Positions 1-5,154 of a stretch of DNA of 5,154 nt are shown piece by piece. Where the stretch lies: assembly GCA_013139225.1 (NCBI GenBank), contig WTBG01000107.1:1-5154 (forward strand), in the 5' to 3' direction. Every line of letters starts with the position of its first letter. The stretch's first letter is position 1. The DNA comes from Deltaproteobacteria bacterium (GTDB lineage Bacteria > Desulfobacterota > WTBG01). Below the pieces are notes generated by a model, which worked only from the letters and a program-made list of their open reading frames with translations, ran no database searches and had not been told where the DNA came from. Made by a program: the position numbers and the translations under genes.

Positions 1-2934
1 CAAGCAAGCAAATTAAAACGCTACCAGTATTTAAAGGATGACATAAAAAAGATTGAGCTTAACTCCTCTTTGCTAAAATATGCCTCCCTCAAGGATAAGC
101 ACCTTGATTTAAAAGAACAGCTTGACCACTTTAAAAAAGATGAGATTAAAACTTCCACTCAGATTAGCAGTATGGAAGCCGCTTTTGAAGCAGAAAAGAT
201 TGATCTCAATGAAGAAGAAAGAATCTACCATTTGATTCAAGAAGAAATATTCAAAACATCCTCTTTATACCAGAAGGAAGAAAGTCGTCTAGAATATCTC
301 AATCGAGAACTTTTATCCGTTAAAGACCAGCACCATCAACGACAGGAGCAAACGAAGAATATCAATGTACGTATGGAAGCCTACCAAAACGAAATAAAAA
401 TCCTTGAAGAAAAAAATCTGGCATACAACCAGAAAATAAGAGATTGCACATCTTATCTTGTTCAGAATGAGGAACAATTGTTCAAATTTAAAGAAGCTAG
501 TTTCCAGTTGCAGAGCAAAATAGAGCTCGAGAAAAACAATCTTATTGAACTCCTCACAGAATTAGCCCACCTTAATAATTGCTTAACTCAACTGGAAAAG
601 AATCATCTAACACTTTTGCGTAAGATTGAAAACAATAAGGAGGAAACCCAAAATCAGGCAACAAAGTACAGCCAACTTGAAAAAGCAATGTCTGTTCTGA
701 AAGAAGATCAAAAGATGAATAAAGGTTCAAGTATTCTACTTGAAGAAGAAAAAGTGGATATAGATAAACACCTAAAATCATCAACAGAAGACCTGCAACA
801 AAATGAAATCGCATTGGCTAAAGTCAAGGAACAGTGGGAAAAGTCCAACTCCCTTCTACTCTCGCTTCAAGAGTTGCAAGAAAAGTTTGAGGAGTGTGAT
901 ACAGGCGTTCGTTCCATCATGCTCAGAGATAATACTTCTAAAACAGAAAGAAACGGTGTATGCGGTCTGGTTGCTGATTTTATTGAATCTGATCCTCATT
1001 ATGAAACTGCCTTAGAAGCAGTACTTGGCGAAAAACTCCACTACATTATTTTCGAAAACCAATTTTCAGGGATTGAGGCAATAGAATATTTAAAAACACA
1101 GTCACTGGGGAGAGCGAGTGTTATACCCATGCAAATAAGAGAGTCTCATCCTGATCAGTTACCCACTTCTATTGATGGGGAAAAAGTAGAGCCTCTTATT
1201 CAATTTGTCAAAACAAAAGATGAATATCTCCCTATTACTGATTATTTATTAGGTGATGTCTTATTGGTTGATAATTTTAACACTGCTCTTAGAATTTGGA
1301 ACACCAACGGAAACAGATATACCTTAGTCACCATAGATGGTGAAATTATAGATCCTGCTGGTATAATCACAGGTGGTCGGCAAAATGGTGCCCCATCTAA
1401 AATTTTACGCAAGAGAAGAGAGATTAAAGAGTTAAATGCAAAACTTTCTCAACTTACTCCGATACTTGAACAGTTGCAAAACAAAAAACAACAATTTACT
1501 GAACACATATCTCATCTTAAGGAGGATGGTGATAAAATACTTGAACGTATACACCAAAGGGAGATTAAACACTTTTCCCTGGATAGAGACGTAACACAAT
1601 TGACAAAAGAATTAGGTGAAAATCACCAACGTGTAGAATTCCTTCAAATAGAGAAAGAAGAAATCTCATCAGCACTAGAGGAAGCCTCAGATGAAGCATC
1701 AAGATTACAGAAGGAAAAGGAAGTCAAAGTATCCACTAAAAGAGAGAAAGATTCTTTGCTGACACAATTACAGGAGGATTCTAAAAATCTCGATTGTCAG
1801 ATTGACAGCTTACAGGATGAAATCACAAAATTGAAGGTGCAAGTTGCGGCCGAAAGAGAAAAATTTGAAAATAATGTCTCAACCCTACATCGCACGAAGA
1901 AAACCTTCTCAGATCTTAGAGAAGAACATGAACAAACCCTACAGAGGAACAAAGAAGGTGAACAAAAGCAGATAGAATTACAAAATGATCTCCAACAAGC
2001 CAAAGCTCAGATAGAAACATATCAGAAAACCAAACAGGATCTCGAACAATCTTTGGATGAAAAGAGGGAATCAATCGTCCAGCAAGAGGAAGCGATAAAG
2101 GCGAAAGAAGTAATACTAAAGGAATTAAGGCAATTCCTGGAAGAGTTAAGATCAAAGAACAATGATTTTAATATCAATATAACGGAATTTAATCTTAACA
2201 TAACTCATCTTCTTCAAGACATCGAAGAAAAGTATCATCTCAATTTAGAAAATCTACTATTAAACACCCCTATTGAAGATATCAAGGAAGATGAAAATTC
2301 TTACCAGAGATTAGATGAACTCAGGGGAAAGATTGAAAGATTGGGAGAGGTAAATCTCGCTGCCTCTCAAGAAGAGGAGGAGCTTACCAACAGATATCAA
2401 TTCCTCAATGAACAACATGAGGATTTAACAAAGTCCCTGGAATCCCTTAATCTCGCGATCAAAAAGATTAACAGGACAACTAAGCATCGATTCTTAGAAA
2501 CCTATGAACTGATTAATGATAAATTCAAAAAAGTTTTTCCAGAACTGTTCCAGGGTGGTAGAGCAGAACTAAAATTAACGGATGAACATGATATCCTTGA
2601 AACCGGAATTGAAATTGCAGCACAACCACCCGGCAAAAAGCTTCAGTCCATTGACCTCCTTTCGGGGGGAGAAAAAGCACTTACAGCAATAACCTTACTA
2701 ATGGCAATATTTTTAGTAAAACCAAGTCCTTTTTGTCTATTAGATGAGGCTGATTCAGCATTAGATGATGTTAATGCTACACGTTTCAATCAATACTTAA
2801 AAAACATTAGCCACAATTCCCAGTTTATCTTTATAACTCATAACAAATTAAGCATGCAGGTTGCCAATACACTTTATGGCATTACCATGCAGGAGCCAGG
2901 TGTTTCAAAAGTAGTTTCTGTCCAACTCCAGTAA
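1..2934 (+). CDS. smc: Chromosome partition protein SMC (5'-truncated by window edge)
   Basis: SMC is the ATP-driven DNA-entrapping subunit of the bacterial condensin-like SMC-ScpAB complex, which compacts and segregates the nucleoid. The frame is open from base 1, so the TTG at about 70 is not a real start. The visible 977 residues lack the N-terminal head with Walker A. Family length near 1,180 implies about 200 residues lie to the left. Counting from base 1, residues 1 to about 315 are Glu/Lys/Gln-rich coiled coil. Residues about 318-464 (bases 952-1392) are the hinge, opening with NGVCGLVADFI and closing with DGEIIDPAGIITGG. A second coiled coil runs to about 770. The C-terminal head follows, with LGEVNLAA, FQGGRAELKL, PPGKKLQ, the ABC signature LSGGEKALTA (bases 2659-2688), Walker B PFCLLDEADSALDD (Asp-Glu at 2743-2748) and ITHNKLSM near the switch histidine. 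The signature and Walker B residues seen are intact. Small departures from the usual DEVDAALDD and ITHRKGTM look tolerated. RecN and Rad50 are excluded by the hinge and the C-terminal motif set. Confidence 0.97.
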   Translation, partial: QASKLKRYQYLKDDIKKIELNSSLLKYASLKDKHLDLKEQLDHFKKDEIKTSTQISSMEAAFEAEKIDLNEEERIYHLIQEEIFKTSSLYQKEESRLEYLNRELLSVKDQHHQRQEQTKNINVRMEAYQNEIKILEEKNLAYNQKIRDCTSYLVQNEEQLFKFKEASFQLQSKIELEKNNLIELLTELAHLNNCLTQLEKNHLTLLRKIENNKEETQNQATKYSQLEKAMSVLKEDQKMNKGSSILLEEEKVDIDKHLKSSTEDLQQNEIALAKVKEQWEKSNSLLLSLQELQEKFEECDTGVRSIMLRDNTSKTERNGVCGLVADFIESDPHYETALEAVLGEKLHYIIFENQFSGIEAIEYLKTQSLGRASVIPMQIRESHPDQLPTSIDGEKVEPLIQFVKTKDEYLPITDYLLGDVLLVDNFNTALRIWNTNGNRYTLVTIDGEIIDPAGIITGGRQNGAPSKILRKRREIKELNAKLSQLTPILEQLQNKKQQFTEHISHLKEDGDKILERIHQREIKHFSLDRDVTQLTKELGENHQRVEFLQIEKEEISSALEEASDEASRLQKEKEVKVSTKREKDSLLTQLQEDSKNLDCQIDSLQDEITKLKVQVAAEREKFENNVSTLHRTKKTFSDLREEHEQTLQRNKEGEQKQIELQNDLQQAKAQIETYQKTKQDLEQSLDEKRESIVQQEEAIKAKEVILKELRQFLEELRSKNNDFNINITEFNLNITHLLQDIEEKYHLNLENLLLNTPIEDIKEDENSYQRLDELRGKIERLGEVNLAASQEEEELTNRYQFLNEQHEDLTKSLESLNLAIKKINRTTKHRFLETYELINDKFKKVFPELFQGGRAELKLTDEHDILETGIEIAAQPPGKKLQSIDLLSGGEKALTAITLLMAIFLVKPSPFCLLDEADSALDDVNATRFNQYLKNISHNSQFIFITHNKLSMQVANTLYGITMQEPGVSKVVSVQLQ

Positions 2935-2969
2935 TGTTCTCTTTCTCTCACCCGCTTTCCTCCAATATC

Positions 2970-2998
2970 TTGACTTTTCTGTAATACTAACATATAAA
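2970..2998 (+). promoter_or_regulatory. Candidate sigma70 promoter downstream of smc
   Basis: TTGACT (2970-2975) and TATAAA (2993-2998) are separated by exactly 17 bases. Each hexamer differs from the TTGACA/TATAAT consensus at one position. Transcription would begin near 3005 and run rightward through the inverted repeat into ftsY, giving a leader of about 320 bases. In AT-rich intergenic DNA such matches can arise by chance, so this is inferred and not shown. It is the best promoter match I found in the window. Confidence 0.5.
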
Positions 2999-3070
2999 AA
3001 ATACTGGTTCTTTCGTATAAACGTTGAAAAGTTTGTGTTGAATATGAAGCAACAGGTAGATGTATTAGAT

Positions 3071-3214
3071 TTAAAATACGAAATACGAAGCACGAAACAA
3101 ATCCGAATGACCAAAATTCAAATGATGAGGAAACAAAGGTTTTGAATATTTCGAGATTCGGATTTTGAATTTGTTTCGTATTTCGGATTTCGATATTCGG
3201 ATTTAGGATTTTAA
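3071..3214. repeat. MITE-like imperfect inverted repeat (CGAAAT/ATCCGAAT-rich element)
   Basis: The ends are complementary: TTAAAAT (3071-3077) and ATTTTAA (3208-3214). Inside, several perfect pairings are visible: CGAAATACGAA (3079-3089) with TTCGTATTTCG (3175-3185), CGAAACAAAT (3093-3102) with ATTTGTTTCG (3169-3178), ATCCGAAT (3101-3108) with ATTCGGAT (3156-3163), and an imperfect inner pair around 3113-3122 and 3139-3149. The apex is about 16 bases near 3123-3138. The right arm is longer than the left because it has extra TTCGGATTTCGATA-type units. No transposase is present, and no clear target-site duplication was found. From memory, closely similar repeats are scattered in many copies through anammox planctomycete genomes and some other uncultured bacteria; that resemblance was not tested. 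It may be a non-autonomous mobile element or a REP-like structural repeat. Confidence 0.75.
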
Positions 3215-3249
3215 TACTTCAGGCTACCAAAGTCTTGTGAATTTAAGCT

Positions 3250-3278
3250 TTCAACTAAAACACGAATTTGGGTAATAT
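3250..3278 (+). promoter_or_regulatory. Weak promoter-like pair proximal to ftsY
   Basis: TTCAAC (3250-3255) lies 17 bases before TAATAT (3273-3278), with overlapping TATATA/TATAAA alternatives just downstream. The -10-like element is reasonable but the -35 matches only three of six consensus bases. If used, it would give ftsY a short leader of about 40 bases, starting downstream of the inverted repeat. It is an alternative or addition to the stronger match after smc. Confidence 0.25.
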
Positions 3279-3326
3279 ATAAAAGATGGTTGCGAATAAA
3301 TAATAACCTACACCAATCAATTCAAA

Positions 3327-4313
3327 ATGCGGCTTTCACTATTTAAAGAAAAACAAAATAAAACCAATAATCAGAATAGCAATGAACAACCAGAGGGAAA
3401 AAGCCTCCTTAAAAGTCTAAAAAGAGGATTGTCAAAAACTCATGAAATTCTTACCATAAGAATTGATGACCTTATTCTGGGCAGGAAAGAAATAGACCAG
3501 GATCTATTCGAAGAACTTGAAGAAATACTTATTTCCTCTGACCTGGGAGTAAATACAGCTCATAAGCTTATGGAGCAGGTCCAGGCAAAAGTTAAACGGG
3601 GTGAGGCTGAAAAACCAGAATTAGTGAAACGTTATCTTGAAGAAAGTATTTATAACCTGCTTGAAAACACTGAGCAATCATTGTGCATTTCTGGAAAGTC
3701 TCCCTTCGTTATTATGGTTGTCGGCGTAAATGGAACAGGTAAAACTACAACTATTGCAAAGATGGCACATCAATATACATCTCTCGGCAAAAGTGTTCTC
3801 CTGGTTGCTGCTGATACTTTTAGAGCAGCGGCTATTGAGCAACTGGAAATATGGAGCAAAAGGGTTGGTTGTAATTTTATTAAACAAGATTCTGGTGCTG
3901 ACCCTTCCGCTGTAGTATATGATGCGATGAAAACTTCCCGAAAAAGAGGTATCGATATAGTGATTATTGATACAGCTGGGAGAATGCATACAAAAGTAAA
4001 TCTGATGGAAGAGCTTAAAAAGATAAAAAGGGTTGCAGGTCGTGAGCACCAGGGGGCCCCACATGAAACTCTACTGGTTATAGACGCAACCACAGGACAA
4101 AATGCCCTTTCCCAAGCCACATTGTTTCGAGAGACTATAGATATTACAGGTATTGCTTTAACCAAGCTCGATGGTACTTCAAAGGGTGGAATAATCATAG
4201 CCATTTCTGACGAGCTCAACATCCCTATAAGATTCATCGGTATTGGAGAAAGTTATGACGATTTAAAACAATTCAAGGCACGCGAATACGTTGATGCTCT
4301 ATTTAGTTCCTGA
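3327..4313 (+). CDS. ftsY: Signal recognition particle receptor FtsY
   Basis: FtsY is the SRP-receptor GTPase. It pairs with Ffh at the inner membrane to hand ribosome-nascent-chain complexes to SecYEG. The 328-residue protein has a short charged N-terminal tail (1 to about 25), a helical N domain (about 28-115) and a G domain. Visible motifs are G1 GVNGTGKTT (133-141), the DTFRAAAIEQL insertion-box region (from D163), G3 DTAGR (215-219), G4 TKLD (279-282) and the closing GIGES (305-309) followed by DDLKQF. TKLDGTSKGG, DTAGRMHTKVNLMEEL and the absence of a Met-rich M domain distinguish it from Ffh. All nucleotide-binding motifs are intact. There is no long acidic A domain as in E. coli, a form common in many bacteria. 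An in-frame stop at 3297-3299 with no alternative ATG between supports this start, although no Shine-Dalgarno sequence precedes it. It follows smc after 392 bases and precedes the MEMO gene by 65 bases. Confidence 0.97.
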   Translation: MRLSLFKEKQNKTNNQNSNEQPEGKSLLKSLKRGLSKTHEILTIRIDDLILGRKEIDQDLFEELEEILISSDLGVNTAHKLMEQVQAKVKRGEAEKPELVKRYLEESIYNLLENTEQSLCISGKSPFVIMVVGVNGTGKTTTIAKMAHQYTSLGKSVLLVAADTFRAAAIEQLEIWSKRVGCNFIKQDSGADPSAVVYDAMKTSRKRGIDIVIIDTAGRMHTKVNLMEELKKIKRVAGREHQGAPHETLLVIDATTGQNALSQATLFRETIDITGIALTKLDGTSKGGIIIAISDELNIPIRFIGIGESYDDLKQFKAREYVDALFSS

Positions 4314-4331
4314 ACAAAAACTTTTGTTCAG
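4310..4331. terminator. Perfect 22-bp palindrome at the ftsY stop codon
   Basis: CTGAACAAAA (4310-4319) is exactly complementary to TTTTGTTCAG (4322-4331) around a 2-base centre. In RNA this gives at least an 8-bp stem with an AAACTT loop. The TGA stop of ftsY (4311-4313) lies in the left arm. There is no T-run after the stem on either strand, so a classical intrinsic terminator is not supported. A weak or attenuating terminator, an mRNA 3'-end stabiliser, or a dimeric-protein binding site are alternatives. The MEMO gene starts only 47 bases later, so read-through from ftsY is possible. Confidence 0.4.
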
Positions 4332-4378
4332 ACCAAAACCTCAATATCAAAAGCAGTTTTTCGCTCAGACACAATACA

Positions 4379-5154
4379 ATGCTGAATAAATCTAAAACTT
4401 ATTTTTTACACCTCTTTTTTTTTACTGTTTTTTTCTTTGGGATTAAAATTCTTCCACTGGCATGTAAAGAGATTACCAAACCTAAAGAGGAGGCAAAAAT
4501 GAGCACGCAAAAAACTAATAAGGAAGATATAAGACTTCCTGCTGTTGCAGGCACATTTTACACATCTGATCCAGAAGCTCTGTCTGCTCAAATAAATGAT
4601 TTCATCAGTAAAGCACCATCAAAAACTGTTCCGGGGAAGGTTATTGCTCTCATTTCCCCCCATGCCGGCTATGTTTATTCAGGACAGGTAGCCGCTTATG
4701 CTTATAAATTAATAAAAGGGAAGAAGTTCGATACGGTCATGGTAATAGCACCCAGCCACCGAGTACCTTTCCGTGGCGCTTCTATATATTCAAAAGGAGC
4801 CTACAAAATCCCTCTTGGGCTAATTCCCGTAGACACAGAGTTGGCACAACAACTAATAAAACAAGAACCCACCATTTCATATGTAAGAGAAGCACATACA
4901 CAAGAACATTCTCTGGAAGTACAGCTGCCATTTTTAAAAGTTGTATTGGGCGACTTTAAATTGCTTCCCATCGTTATGGGCAATTGTGATTTTAGTACCT
5001 GTGAGGCTATAAGTGAAACAATTTACAAGGAGCTAAAAGATAAAAATATATTGATTATTGCAAGCTCGGACCTTTCTCACTTCCATCCTTACAACAAGGC
5101 AGTTGATCTAGATAAAATAGTAATCAATCATGTAAATAATTTTGACCCTGAGGG
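4379..5154 (+). CDS. MEMO1-family protein (AmmeMemoRadiSam system protein B), 3'-truncated by window edge
   Basis: The frame stays open for 258 codons to the right edge and matches the MEMO1 family, structurally related to extradiol-type dioxygenases but without an established bacterial reaction. From the 4379 ATG, the domain begins at RLPAVAGTFYTSDP (52-65). It continues with SPHAGYVYSG (H95), APSHRVP (H127), EHSLEVQLPFL (H177) and SSDLSHFHP (D231, H234). H95 and H127 align with the human MEMO1 metal ligands His49 and His81; the expected cysteine ligand lies beyond the window. About 40 extra residues precede the domain: Lys near the N terminus, a Phe-rich hydrophobic stretch (8-22), then LPLAC (C29), resembling a signal peptide or lipoprotein signal. 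The lipobox is atypical, with Pro at -3. An internal ATG at 4499 (M41) has a strong AGGAGG and would give a cytoplasmic protein, so the start is uncertain. In other genomes MEMO genes often sit with AMMECR1 and radical-SAM genes; neither is visible here. Confidence 0.93.
   Translation, partial: MLNKSKTYFLHLFFFTVFFFGIKILPLACKEITKPKEEAKMSTQKTNKEDIRLPAVAGTFYTSDPEALSAQINDFISKAPSKTVPGKVIALISPHAGYVYSGQVAAYAYKLIKGKKFDTVMVIAPSHRVPFRGASIYSKGAYKIPLGLIPVDTELAQQLIKQEPTISYVREAHTQEHSLEVQLPFLKVVLGDFKLLPIVMGNCDFSTCEAISETIYKELKDKNILIIASSDLSHFHPYNKAVDLDKIVINHVNNFDPE
4488..4501 (+). promoter_or_regulatory. Strong Shine-Dalgarno site before an internal ATG of the MEMO gene
   Basis: AGGAGG (4488-4493) is followed by a 5-base spacer and ATG (4499-4501), in frame with the MEMO domain. 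Nothing comparable precedes the upstream ATG at 4379 or the ftsY ATG. This favours 4499 as a start, giving a protein that begins MSTQKTNKEDIRLPAVAG without the hydrophobic leader. The alternative is that GAG GAG codons (Glu-Glu) in the longer reading frame mimic an SD by chance. Both starts could be used. Confidence 0.55.

Larger units (their letters stand above)
2935..3326. other. smc-ftsY intergenic region (392 bp)
   Basis: This non-coding gap holds, in order: a T/C-rich stretch right after the smc stop with no hairpin terminator that I can find; a sigma70-like promoter (2970-2998); a 144-bp imperfect inverted repeat (3071-3214); and an AT-rich leader with a weak promoter-like pair before ftsY. 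No tRNA or credible protein gene was seen. In relatives where smc and ftsY form one operon the gap is usually short, so I infer that the repeat was inserted into, or expanded within, an ancestral operon. Separate promoters for ftsY are therefore plausible. Confidence 0.8.

Noticed and set aside
70..72. TTG as the start codon of the first gene
   Set aside because: The same frame is open to base 1 and encodes SMC-type coiled coil, so the TTG is internal and the real start with Walker A lies outside the window.
1797..2155. Two overlapping minus-strand frames (68 and 79 codons) inside the smc coiled coil
   Set aside because: Antisense shadows of Glu/Lys/Gln-rich codons, which read as Ser/Leu/Phe/Cys on the other strand.
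2905..3114. 69-codon minus-strand open frame spanning the smc end and the left repeat arm
   Set aside because: It overlaps the conserved smc C terminus and the inverted repeat, and shows no credible ribosome site or domain. Its open frame is explained by AT-rich repeat sequence.
3044..3145. 33-codon + strand ORF starting MKQQVDVLDLKYEIRS
   Set aside because: Most of it is translation of the left repeat arm. Repeats of this kind often produce spurious small hypothetical proteins; no Shine-Dalgarno sequence is present.
3071..3214. CRISPR array interpretation of the iterated CGAAAT/ATTCGG units
   Set aside because: The units are short, in inverted orientation and irregularly spaced, with no unique spacers of constant length.
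3678..4064. 128-codon open frame on the minus strand inside ftsY
   Set aside because: Antisense shadow of ftsY; Cys/Ser/Ile-rich translation with no family resemblance.
3770..4237. 155-codon open frame on the minus strand inside ftsY
   Set aside because: It is fully antisense to the strongly conserved FtsY G domain, has no recognisable motif or SD, and its composition follows from the ftsY codons.
4406..4591. 61-codon minus-strand frame over the start of the MEMO gene
   Set aside because: Antisense to the MEMO leader and domain start, with no motif. The + strand frame is clearly the coding one.

Overview
This is an AT-rich bacterial chromosomal window (G+C estimated by eye in the high 30s percent). 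It carries three protein genes, all on the + strand, and two of them are cut by the window edges. In order they are: the C-terminal ~977 residues of the chromosome-organising ATPase SMC (1-2934), a complete FtsY, the signal recognition particle receptor GTPase (3327-4313), and the first ~258 codons of a MEMO1-family protein, 'AmmeMemoRadiSam system protein B' (4379 to the right edge). The MEMO gene is easy to miss because its stop codon lies beyond the window.

The smc-ftsY adjacency recalls the rnc-smc-ftsY order of Bacillus and many other bacteria. Here the two genes are separated by 392 bases. That gap contains a good sigma70-type promoter just after smc and a 144-bp imperfect inverted repeat built from CGAAAT/ATCCGAAT-like units. 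From memory, very similar non-coding repeats are abundant in anammox planctomycetes (Kuenenia, Brocadia and relatives) and in some other uncultured Gram-negative lineages. On that basis a Planctomycetota/Brocadiales-like origin is my best but unproven guess. Absence of a Shine-Dalgarno sequence before ftsY, presence of a MEMO gene and the base composition fit this guess but do not settle it.

The ftsY stop codon lies inside a perfect 22-bp palindrome with no following T-run. After a 65-base gap comes the MEMO gene. It has two plausible starts: an upstream ATG (4379) that adds a Lys-rich, Phe-rich signal-peptide-like segment ending in Leu-Ala-Cys, and an internal ATG (4499) with an excellent AGGAGG site that would give a cytoplasmic protein. 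This start choice, and the wider AmmeMemoRadiSam locus expected downstream, are the most interesting open points.

Functionally, SMC and FtsY are housekeeping proteins (chromosome compaction and segregation; co-translational membrane targeting). The MEMO protein belongs to a widespread metal-binding family of unsettled bacterial role. I found no CRISPR array, tRNA, rRNA, insertion sequence with a transposase, defence system or toxin-antitoxin pair. Apart from the inverted repeat and the MEMO start region, the window looks like ordinary core genome.
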